From assembly GCA_963763325.1 (NCBI GenBank), contig CAVXOL010000005.1, positions 70,638 to 134,637 on the forward strand: a DNA stretch of 64,000 nucleotides, read 5' to 3'. The stretch's first letter is position 1, and each line of letters starts with the position of its first letter. Of the stretch, positions 56,946 to 64,000 are shown piece after piece. Made by a program: the position numbers and the translations under genes. The stretch comes from JBBECJ01 sp963763325 (lineage in GTDB: Bacteria; Chloroflexota; Chloroflexia; Thermomicrobiales; CFX8). Under the pieces are notes generated by a model. That model was not told the DNA's origin, made no database searches, and was given only the letters and a program-made list of their open reading frames with translations.

Positions 56946-59513
56946 ATGACGACCCGGCGGCGGCACGATCAACAACATACCGACGAGGACCCCTCTGTCG
57001 CCAGCGACGACAGCGCGGCAATCGACGGCCTGTCGAGCGTGCGCGAGGCGGAGGCTGTTAGCCGGAGCACGATTGTGGGCGATCCACGGCTGGCGACGAG
57101 CCAGGCTGCGGACGATCAACCCGCTGCTCAACGAGCGGATCATCAGACCGAACGCGCCGCAGTACGTTCAACCGCCAACGGGAGCCTCGGCAGAAGTCGC
57201 CGCGATCACGCAGGCGCCGCGCAGGATGATACGGGTGATCCTCAGGCGGCACAGGGCAAAGATGCCGACCAGGACAACTCCTCCGACGACGATCGATCCA
57301 CGTCCGAGGGACGCGCTGGCGTTGACGCTCGTCGTCGCGGCTGGTTCTGGCACTGGAACAATGTCGTCACTCAGTACGCACCGTTGATCGGACTCAAGGG
57401 CGTCGGACTGCTGAACTCCTACACCGTCTGGACCGACCGGCGCGACGAATCTCCCCATCGCGGCTACGCCTTCCCCAGCCAGCAATCAGAAGCCGACTTC
57501 TATGGAGAAGAACGCGCCGAGCTGATTACGATCAACAAGATCCTCGTCGCGCTCGACCTCATCGAGATCCGCAAGGAGATGCTGACACGCGTTGATGAGC
57601 GTGGCAGGCAGTGGCGCGTGCCGCATAATCTCTATCGCGTGAAGGATCGTCCCGATGGCGTGGACTTACGAGCAGGAGATGTCCTTCGCGTGGCGGAACT
57701 TGCGAGCCGCGATGCTGCCGTATTCCGCTACGTTCGGCGCGTCTTCTCCGACCGCTTCAGGCCGATCGACGGTGACAACGTCTGGCACGCCATTCTCACC
57801 GAACTGCACAACGATCAGACCTGGCGCGAGCTACAGGAGCGGACCCGCGCGATCGAAGCCCGTGCCAGTGCCCGTACACGCGCCGGTCACCAGAGCCGGA
57901 CCAACACCAGCAGCACGAAGCCCAACTCGGTGCTCACCGCCGTGACGACTACCCCCGACACCGAAACGGAAACGGTCGGGGCCGACCTTCATGTGTTGCC
58001 CAACATACAACACGCCGACAACACATCGAGCCAGACCGCAACCAATGTTGAACGGACCAACACAGGTTTGCTGGCACTGGAGGAGACCGGTGTTGAACAG
58101 ACCAACGATGGTTTGACGATCGATGTTGCCGAGTCCAACAGTGCTTCGGACGCTTTGAGGCCGACCATCGTTGCAACCGCCAGCAATGGTCGGCGATCCG
58201 TTGTTGGTACCAGCAACACTACGTATGACCAAACAGATCTCACAACAACGACAACAACAACTGGCCTGCCGGAAAGCGGGGAGGCTGGTGACGAACCCAG
58301 CCACGTGCTGTCGGAGACACGGCGGCCGGATGTCGTCCTGGACATCAGCAAGACGATCGTGAGCGAACGACGGGGTGGGGTGGATGAAGGGGTGGAGAGT
58401 AATCGTGGTCGACGACTGGCTTCAGGTGGGCTGGCGGTGGGTCAGCCAGTGGACGAACGGATCGAGGGGGAACCTGATGAGCGACAGCCGGCAGGCGCGC
58501 GAACTGGCGGAATCGCGGGAGAGCGGCGTCTGGCTGACCCGGATGCCGGAGGGCCGCTGGTCGATCCGGGTCGATTGGTCGTTTCCACGTTTGAGGACGC
58601 TAATGACCGACGAGCCACCCCGCTCGAACGGCACCTCCTCGCCGAACTGGAGCGCGATGCCGATCCTGCAGCTCGTGCCGTCGGATCGACCGGAGCCGAC
58701 TGGGTCGTCGCCGCGATGCGTGAGGCGGTCTCGTCTGGCTCAGCCTTCGTTGCGCCGAAGCGGATTCGCGAGATCATCGCGCGCTGGTCGGCAAACCCCC
58801 GGAACGCGCCGTCGGCCCCGCCGCCGGTAGCGTCATCCTCCGACGACTCCGACGTTTCCTCCACGGTACCCAGCGCTCCGGTCGAGGATGTGCGCCTGCC
58901 GGGCGGCACGAGCGGTGATGCTGTCTGGGCCTCCACTCTCGCAGACCTGGCCCGCGTGTTTGATCGGGACGCTTTCGATCGACTGCTGGCTGGCAGCCGG
59001 ATCACCCGCTACTGGCGTGGCACGGTTGAGGTCGGTGTTGCCAGTGACGCTGCCGCCGAGAAGCTCTCGACCGAGTATCGCGGACTGGTTGAGCGCCACC
59101 TCAACAGCCGGCTACGCCGTCCGGTCGCCGTCCGCTTCGATCCTCATCCCGTTGCGCCGCCAGCCAGCGCACCAGTAGCCGAGCCGGACGAAACATCCGG
59201 AGCCGAGACAGCACAACCGCTCGTGATCGCCGAGAGCCAGGCCGAGATCGGCCGCCAGGTCTGGCAGTCGATGATCGGCGATCTGGCGCGCGTCGTCTCC
59301 CCGTCCGATCTCGACCGGCTGGCAGGTGTCATCGTCCTCGGGCAGGACGCGTCTGGTGCCATCCTGCTCGGCACACCGTCGCCATTGGCGAGGCGGTTGA
59401 TCGACCGCCGCTACCGCTCCGACATCGAGTCATCGCTGGCCGCCCTTCTTGGCCAGCCCGCGCCGATCCGTACCCTCGATTCCGCTGACTGGAGCCTTGC
59501 CACCCGCGACTGA
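56946..59513 (+). CDS. Replication-initiator-like protein with two DnaA-N-like modules
   Basis: An 855-residue protein. Residues 1-130 are polar and low complexity. Residues 130-300 form a helical/winged-helix block (WFWHWNNVVTQYAPLIGLKG, FPSQQSEADFYGEERAELIT, KILVALDLIEIRKEMLTRVD) resembling N-terminal domains of Rep or DnaD-like proteins. A variable Thr/Asn-rich part (about 330-430) has repeated VERTNTGL/VEQTNDGL units. Two DnaA-N-like modules end the protein: VWASTLADLARVFDRDAFDR at 658-735 and VWQSMIGDLARVVSPSDLDR at 767-852, each with the typical (L/I)E..L...L.(R/Q)P(V/A).(V/I).. finish. No AAA or box-binding domain IV is present. GAGGTGG precedes ATG 56946. The role is inferred from domains only. 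Confidence 0.65.
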   Translation: MTTRRRHDQQHTDEDPSVASDDSAAIDGLSSVREAEAVSRSTIVGDPRLATSQAADDQPAAQRADHQTERAAVRSTANGSLGRSRRDHAGAAQDDTGDPQAAQGKDADQDNSSDDDRSTSEGRAGVDARRRGWFWHWNNVVTQYAPLIGLKGVGLLNSYTVWTDRRDESPHRGYAFPSQQSEADFYGEERAELITINKILVALDLIEIRKEMLTRVDERGRQWRVPHNLYRVKDRPDGVDLRAGDVLRVAELASRDAAVFRYVRRVFSDRFRPIDGDNVWHAILTELHNDQTWRELQERTRAIEARASARTRAGHQSRTNTSSTKPNSVLTAVTTTPDTETETVGADLHVLPNIQHADNTSSQTATNVERTNTGLLALEETGVEQTNDGLTIDVAESNSASDALRPTIVATASNGRRSVVGTSNTTYDQTDLTTTTTTTGLPESGEAGDEPSHVLSETRRPDVVLDISKTIVSERRGGVDEGVESNRGRRLASGGLAVGQPVDERIEGEPDERQPAGARTGGIAGERRLADPDAGGPLVDPGRLVVSTFEDANDRRATPLERHLLAELERDADPAARAVGSTGADWVVAAMREAVSSGSAFVAPKRIREIIARWSANPRNAPSAPPPVASSSDDSDVSSTVPSAPVEDVRLPGGTSGDAVWASTLADLARVFDRDAFDRLLAGSRITRYWRGTVEVGVASDAAAEKLSTEYRGLVERHLNSRLRRPVAVRFDPHPVAPPASAPVAEPDETSGAETAQPLVIAESQAEIGRQVWQSMIGDLARVVSPSDLDRLAGVIVLGQDASGAILLGTPSPLARRLIDRRYRSDIESSLAALLGQPAPIRTLDSADWSLATRD

Positions 59514-59790
59514 CTCTCGCGCAAGAGTCTTCACACGCGGATCGCGGTGGTCGTTCCTATTCCATATGCCAGGAGTATTGCCAGTTGGGCTGCGAGGTTC
59601 GGTAGAGAACCTGAGCGGGTTCGCCAACGCGTCATCGGTCACGTAGGCCACGGCAATCATCTCGTGCATCTCTGACTGCGACCACTCGATCTGGTACCTG
59701 GAACACGGTTGCCTACGACAGTGGAGCAGAGGCACTCCGAGGCGTCATATCCCGTTACAGGGTCTGGCAACTGGGTCACTTGACGATCGG
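59514..59790. other. Intergenic region with a possible short minus-strand fragment
   Basis: About 277 bases with no confirmed gene. On the minus strand a short frame reads QIEWSQSEMHEMIAVAYVTD and then DDALANPLRFSTEPRSPTGN, with protein-like composition but no start site, so it may be a leftover fragment of a lost gene. Confidence 0.35.
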
Positions 59791-61008
59791 TCAGGGTGCC
59801 CCCGCTATCATTCCGGCCTCTTCTGGCTGAAGGGCGTGGATCACCCATCCGGCAGCGACAAGCATCAGGATTCCACTGACGAGGAAGACATAGCGGATAT
59901 CGAGGGCGGCCGTCATTCCCGAGCCGGCCAGCGGCCCGATCGTGCCACCAAGCGATGTAGCGGCGGCGGTGAACCCGTAGATCGCGCCACGTCGCGCGGG
60001 CGGCGTCAGGTTCGCGACGATCGCGTTCGCGCTCGGCAGGATCCCTCCGGCAGCGATCCCGAACAACGCTTGCAGGAAAATCAGTTGCACGACCGACTGT
60101 GCGAACGCCTGTGGCAGATACAGCAGCCCGACCGCGATCGACGCCGTGATCAGCACCGGCCGCTGCCCGATCCGGTCTGCCAGCCGGCCGAGCGACACTG
60201 ATGCTACCGCGCTGGTCAGCCCCGCGACGCCGAGCGTCAATCCGGCGAGTGTCGCCAGGCTGGCCGTCGATGCGGCCAGTTCCTTGACAAACAGCGGCAT
60301 GATCGGCTGGACCGCGCCGGATGCCACCCGCAGCGTAAACATGACGGCGATCATCGCCAGCATCGAGCTGCCCATCAGCATTGTCCGCAGCTTGACGGCC
60401 GGCTCCTCGTCGATCGTCCCGCCGCGCGCCGTCCGTGTGAACTGCTCCCGGACCAGCAGCATCACGATGATCCCGCCGATGAAGAGCATTGAGCCAGCGA
60501 CAACGAACGTCGGGCGGTAGCCGATCTGGTCGGCCATGATCCCGCCCAGCAGCGGACCAATCGACCCGCCCGAGAAGACCGCCATCTGCATCATCCCCAG
60601 CCCGAAGCCCATCCGCTCTTTCGGCGTCGTGCTGGCGACCAGCGTCATCGAGGCGGTCACCGTGCCGGTCACGCCACCTTCGACAAAGCGCAGGATCAGC
60701 AGGTGCCAGGGGCTCGTCGCCAGGCTCATCAGCCCGATCGTGATCGACCCGGCGAACATCGCCCGCAGGACCATCGGCTTGCGCCCGTAACGATCGGCGA
60801 CGATCCCCCACACCGGCGCCGAAACCGCCATCACCAGCGCGCCACCGGCATTGATCACCCCTGCCCAGAGCGCCTGGGATTCAAGCGATGTCGCACCAAG
60901 GTCTTCTATATAGAAAGGCAGGAACGGCGCTCGCAGGCTGAACCCAATGATCGTCAGCATCTGAGCGACCCAGAGCGCGTAGAGATTGCGCTTCCAGGAG
61001 ATCGTCAT
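59791..61008 (-). CDS. MFS transporter
   Basis: An intact 405-residue, 12-helix major facilitator. The N terminus is NLYALWVAQMLTIIGFSLRA, followed by the loop 2-3 motif GIVADRYGRKPMVLR and, in the second half, a matching LGRLADRIGQRPVLI; FVEGGVTGTVTASMTLVAST is a TM4 motif seen in drug-type exporters. No clear ribosome-binding site precedes ATG 61008 on the minus strand, because the GTCAG repeat lies immediately upstream. Substrate unknown. Confidence 0.88.
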   Translation of the reverse strand: MTISWKRNLYALWVAQMLTIIGFSLRAPFLPFYIEDLGATSLESQALWAGVINAGGALVMAVSAPVWGIVADRYGRKPMVLRAMFAGSITIGLMSLATSPWHLLILRFVEGGVTGTVTASMTLVASTTPKERMGFGLGMMQMAVFSGGSIGPLLGGIMADQIGYRPTFVVAGSMLFIGGIIVMLLVREQFTRTARGGTIDEEPAVKLRTMLMGSSMLAMIAVMFTLRVASGAVQPIMPLFVKELAASTASLATLAGLTLGVAGLTSAVASVSLGRLADRIGQRPVLITASIAVGLLYLPQAFAQSVVQLIFLQALFGIAAGGILPSANAIVANLTPPARRGAIYGFTAAATSLGGTIGPLAGSGMTAALDIRYVFLVSGILMLVAAGWVIHALQPEEAGMIAGAP

Positions 61009-61036
61009 CAGCTGGTCAGGTGGTCAGTGATCAGCC

Positions 61037-61560
61037 AGTCAGCCATCAGTCGTTGACCCTCACCCGCGTGATGAAGGTCGAGAGCATCTTCTTGACCTCG
61101 ATAGCTCTTGGGAAGACTTTGCTGTAATCGTCTGAAGACAGATAGCCAACTTCGTTTGCCAGCAGCAAGAGGTACTCCAACTCACTGGCTGACCCCATCG
61201 CGATCTGACAAAATCGGACAAGTTCTGACCTGCTGCCCCGGCCGCATCCTTCAGCGATATTGGTCGGTACGGATGCGGCGGCTCGTCGGATCTGCGATGT
61301 CATTCCAAATTGTTCGGACTTTGGGAATTGCTCGGTTACGCGGTAAACCTCCACCGTCAGCAGGTGTGCACGCTCCCATACCTTCAGTTCCCTGAAGTCC
61401 CGCAACGATCTCCCTCAATTACATCAATGGCGAGCGACCCATCCACGATGGTTGACTGTCACATCATACTCCCGAACACGAAACGAGCAACACGCACGTA
61501 TTGCGACAGCCGTCCGTGCTCAATCGCCTACCACACGGCTGAACGACTGACTGGCTGACT
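61037..61560. mobile_element. 524-bp cassette with inverted repeats around an S23-type gene
   Basis: AGTCAGCCATCAGTCGTT at 61037-61054 and AACGACTGACTGGCTGACT at 61542-61560 are inverted copies (18 of 19 positions). Between them is a single four-helix-bundle gene whose last three codons and stop are formed by the left repeat. The repeats belong to the dispersed GTCAGCC family. The arrangement looks like a repeat-bounded gene cassette. Confidence 0.45.
61046..61405 (-). CDS. Four-helix bundle (S23-type) protein
   Basis: A 119-residue protein of the S23/four-helix-bundle family: RDFRELKVWERAHLLTVEVY, FPKSEQFGMTSQIRRAAASV, PTNIAEGCGRGSRSELVRFC and the late helix ASELEYLLLLANEVGYL. The family occurs in intervening sequences of 23S rRNA genes and is structurally related to the Avd accessory protein of diversity-generating retroelements, but no reverse transcriptase is nearby. 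The product may bind nucleic acid; the function is not known. It lies 37 bases upstream of the MFS gene on the same strand, inside a repeat-bounded cassette. Confidence 0.85.
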   Translation of the reverse strand: MRDFRELKVWERAHLLTVEVYRVTEQFPKSEQFGMTSQIRRAAASVPTNIAEGCGRGSRSELVRFCQIAMGSASELEYLLLLANEVGYLSSDDYSKVFPRAIEVKKMLSTFITRVRVND

Positions 61561-61578
61561 ATCTGACTGGCTGACGAC

Positions 61579-62373
61579 CTATCGCACGACCGTCAACGCA
61601 ATCGCGCCATCTTGCATCGTCGCCGATTCCACCCGGTAGCCGGCTTCAGATAGCGCTGCCGCGATTTCGACGTTGGTTGCCTCGGCCAGCTCGTCGTTGG
61701 GAATGACGAAGCCGAGCGGGCCATCCAGCGAGCCACTGTCGAGGACGATCGTGCCGTTCTCAGCCCGGACCACCGATTGATAGGTGCCGCTCAGACCATA
61801 AGCGCTGAGATCGACCGTGATCACATCCTGCGTGATCGTGACCGTCACGTCGTCAATCGGGCCGAGGTCGCCGCCGGCCGCCAACCGCTGGTTGATCTCG
61901 TCGTCGGTGATGATGATCTCGCCTTCTGGCGCGTCCTCGATCTGCGTCGCGATCTGCGAGCTGACCTCGTCGCGGACTCCGGTCCGTAGATCGGCGACGG
62001 CTGCGTCGCGTACCATCGGCTTGACGAGATAGGTGCTCGCCAGCAGGGCCGCAACCAGCAGGCCTACGACGACGATGCTGAGGATGCCGAACGCGATCAG
62101 GCAGCCGTGCGACCGCCGGTTGCGCCGTGGGCGGCCAGCCTTTATCGCCGGTCCCGACCAGACACCGGTATCGTCAATCGGGGCTGCCGGTGGGTGCTGG
62201 CGCTCGTCCACCCAACCGGGCGTCGATGTCGGCCCGGCTACCTGGCGTTGCCGTGGTTGAAACCGGCGCGCGGGAGCATGGGCCTGGTAGGCCTCGTGGG
62301 TAAACGGCCGGCGACAGGCACGGCAGCGTTGGCTGCCAAGCTCGTTGCGGGTTGCGCACTGGGGGCAGATCAT
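61579..62373 (-). CDS. Zinc-ribbon membrane-anchored protein with DUF2993/LmeA-like domain
   Basis: A 264-residue protein. The N-terminal zinc ribbon has paired cysteines (MICPQCATRNELGSQRCRAC). A polar linker leads to one membrane helix at about residues 90-113 (GCLIAFGILSIVVVGLLVAA). The extracytoplasmic rest (IIITDDEINQRLAAGGDLGP, IDDVTVTITQDVITVDLSAY, AALSEAGYRVESATMQDGAI) resembles LmeA/DUF2993-type lipid-associated domains. The role may be envelope sensing or lipid transfer; this is inference. ATG 62373 is used, about 284 bases from the next gene with only the region between them empty of signals. Confidence 0.7.
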   Translation of the reverse strand: MICPQCATRNELGSQRCRACRRPFTHEAYQAHAPARRFQPRQRQVAGPTSTPGWVDERQHPPAAPIDDTGVWSGPAIKAGRPRRNRRSHGCLIAFGILSIVVVGLLVAALLASTYLVKPMVRDAAVADLRTGVRDEVSSQIATQIEDAPEGEIIITDDEINQRLAAGGDLGPIDDVTVTITQDVITVDLSAYGLSGTYQSVVRAENGTIVLDSGSLDGPLGFVIPNDELAEATNVEIAAALSEAGYRVESATMQDGAIALTVVR

Positions 62374-62657
62374 GAACCATCCGGGGGGATTACCAGCAAC
62401 CGGGGCGCTGCCTGGTGCATCGCAGGACGGCCCTCATTGTATCGCACCCTCTATCCAGCCTCTCTGATCCGCTTGTTCGACTGATAGACGTATCCGGTAT
62501 CACGATTCGGCCGGCCAACCAATTGACAGCCGCTGAACTGCACTGCTAGGCTGAAGACGCTTGAATGCCACAACTCACCAGTGCCGATCCGGTCACGCGC
62601 GAGCGTCCAGTCTGATCCGGCCAATCCGGGTTGATATCCATTGAGGAGGGTTCCGTG

Positions 62658-62868
62658 ATGCGACCTGTCCGCGCTCCCGGCTGGCTGCTCCTGCTCGTGC
62701 TGCTCGTCGCGACTGTGATAGCTGCCTGTGGCGGTTCCGACGACGGCGACGATGCCGCCGCTGCCGATTCCAGCGACGAGGCAAATGCCGCTCGAGAGCT
62801 GTTCGCTGCGACAGGCTGCGCGGAATGTCATGGACCGGACGGCGAAGGAACCGACATAGCCCCGACCC
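62658..62868 (+). CDS. Cytochrome c-type lipoprotein, 5' part only
   Basis: The first 70 codons of a secreted haem protein. Signal peptide and lipobox are VRAPGWLLLLVLLVATVIAAC, an acidic linker follows (GGSDDGDDAAAADSSDE), and the haem-binding motif CAECH sits at about residue 54 in AATGCAECHGPDGEGTDIAP. GAGGAGGG precedes ATG 62658. From about 62868 the sequence is unrelated and the native C-terminal half, with the axial Met, is absent. It is the last piece of the resident chromosome before the apparent join. Confidence 0.7.
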
Positions 62869-62869
62869 C

Positions 62870-64000
62870 CTATTGGAGGCTCTCGGCGCAAGCATCCGCC
62901 ACGTCAACGGCTCGGTCGAGGTGACAGGGCAGGGCGTTGGCGGTCTGCAAGCGCCCTCAGAGGATCTCGATTTCGGCAATTCCGGCACCGGCTCAAGGCT
63001 GATGCTTGGCGTCATTGCTGGCCACGACATGGAGGCCCGCTTCACCGGCGATGCCTCGCTCTGCCGCCGTCCCATGGCCCGCGTGCTGAAGCCGCTACAA
63101 CGCATGGGCCTCTCCACCAGCGAGGAAGAGCGCACGACCTTGCCGCTCACCATCAGGGGCACGCCAGACCTCGTCCCCATCGCCTACACGCTCCCCGTCG
63201 CGTCGGCGCAAGTGAAATCCGCCGTGCTGCTTGCAGGGCTGCATGCGCCCGGAAGCACCACCGTGGTCGAGCCTCTTCCCACGCGCGACCATACCGAGCG
63301 CATGCTGACGCATTTCGGCGCCGAGATATCGGTGAAGGATAAGGAGGATGGACGTCGCGCCGTGACCGTCCGCGGCGATGCCGAACTCGTCGGCGTTCCC
63401 ATTACCGTTCCAGGCGACCCGAGCTCAGCCGCCTTCGCCATCGCCGCAGGCCTGATGTGCGAGGGGTCAGACATCGTGCTCGAAGGCGTGCTGATGAACC
63501 CGACGCGCGCAGGCTTCATCGAGACGGTCCGCGACATGGGCGGAGACGTCGAACTGCTCGACCTTCGCGTTGAAGGCGGCGAGCCTGCGGCCGATCTCCG
63601 CGTGCGGGCTGGCGCTCTGCGCGGTGTCGACGTGCCGCCTGAGCGTGCGCCGAGCATGATCGATGAATATCCGGTGCTCGCCGTGCTTGCCGCTTTCGCC
63701 CAAGGTGAGACGCGCATGCGCGGACTTGCCGAGCTTCGCGTGAAGGAGAGCGACCGTCTCGCTGTCACTGCTGCTGGTCTTGCGGCCAGCGGCGTCGAGA
63801 CCGCCATCGAGGGCGACGATCTCGTTGTCATGGGCAAGGGCACGGTGCCCGGCGGGGATACGGTCGAGACCCACATGGATCACCGCATCGCCATGGCGTT
63901 TCTCACGCTCGGACTTGGCGCCGAGCAGCCGGTGACCGTCGACGACATCGCCATGATCGCGACGAGCTTCCCGGCTTTCGTGCCGCTGATGACGAAGCTC
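62870..64000 (+). CDS. aroA: 3-phosphoshikimate 1-carboxyvinyltransferase, class II, partial
   Basis: A long uninterrupted frame (codons from 62876 to the window edge, 375 residues) encodes EPSP synthase from about residue 75 onward. Clear family segments are LDFGNSGTGSRLMLG, GDASLCRRPMARVLKPLQRM, VASAQVKSAVLLAGLHAPGS, TRDHTERML, DRAPSMIDEYP-like APSMIDEYPVLAVLAAFAQG, ELRVKESDRLAV and HMDHRIAMAFLTLGLGAEQP. It looks most like alphaproteobacterial class II enzymes, the type that includes glyphosate-tolerant CP4-like forms. The N-terminal KSISHR segment and start codon are absent, and the frame differs from the cytochrome frame before it. It carries none of the frameshifts seen elsewhere. Confidence 0.9.

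Noticed and set aside
61046..61405. Diversity-generating retroelement.
   Set aside because: Only the Avd-like four-helix-bundle gene is present; there is no reverse transcriptase and no template or variable repeat.
62658..64000. A natural cytochrome c-EPSP synthase fusion protein.
   Set aside because: The two parts are in different reading frames, aroA lacks its N-terminal substrate-binding segment and the two parts look taxonomically different.
1..64000. tRNA, rRNA, riboswitch or CRISPR array.
   Set aside because: No cloverleaf with the conserved loops, no rRNA segment and no regularly spaced direct repeats were recognised by reading; a covariance-model search could still find a short RNA.

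Overview
The window is high-GC bacterial chromosome, probably from a member of the Chloroflexota, close to Thermomicrobia/Sphaerobacter-type bacteria. That is an inference from protein style: many large AAA-ATPase/LuxR regulators, Tat-type lipoproteins with acidic linkers, SDR and Gfo/Idh/MocA clusters, and dispersed GTCAGC/ATCAGC palindromes. The ordinary content is transport, small-molecule oxidoreductases, hydrolases and regulators. No rRNA, tRNA or CRISPR array was recognised.

Layout. 1-3.2 kb: chromate-transporter end, creatininase-family hydrolase, a 211-bp inverted-repeat element, SAM methyltransferase, ABM-fold monooxygenase. 3.2-7.8 kb: IS5-type remnant, decayed arsenite methyltransferase, ArsR-rhodanese regulator, rhodanese/metallo-beta-lactamase protein and MFS exporter, which look like one sulfur/arsenic-responsive unit. 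8-11.2 kb: two VOC proteins, a stress-type acidic protein, small antitoxin-like genes. 11.2-17.2 kb: giant LuxR-family ATPase regulator divergent from a double GNAT protein and a DHA2 drug exporter. 17.3-21.1 kb: a TIR-STAND-WD40 protein overlapping a small membrane protein, the best candidate for an uncharacterised defence or signalling system. 21.3-28.6 kb: PIG-L deacetylase, two paralogous secreted proteins, FAD oxidase, cupin, broken regulators, DUF433/DUF5615-like toxin-antitoxin pair. 28.5-38 kb: CrtI-like oxidoreductase, peptide-type ABC uptake operon plus SDR, alpha/beta hydrolase, MFS protein. 38-52.9 kb: AMP-dependent ligase, LuxR regulator, SDR/Gfo-Idh-MocA/serine hydrolase cluster, and a MacB/FtsX-type exporter. 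53-62.9 kb: large membrane protein, a divergent pair (winged-helix-like protein and a protein with two DnaA-N-like modules), MFS protein, an S23 four-helix-bundle gene between inverted repeats, a zinc-ribbon membrane protein, and the start of a cytochrome c lipoprotein.

Two properties of the sequence itself matter. First, about twenty otherwise normal genes carry one or more single-base frameshifts, mostly extra bases, with good homology resuming in another frame. This looks like uncorrected read error, not mass pseudogenisation, so most frameshifted genes are described here as CDS spanning the shift. Only loci with additional decay (arsenite methyltransferase, IS5 transposase, internally deleted LuxR regulator, phosphatase fragment) are called pseudogenes. 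Second, at about 62,868-62,876 the cytochrome gene stops abruptly and the rest of the window is an intact but N-terminally truncated alphaproteobacterial-type class II EPSP synthase, most likely a chimeric assembly join.
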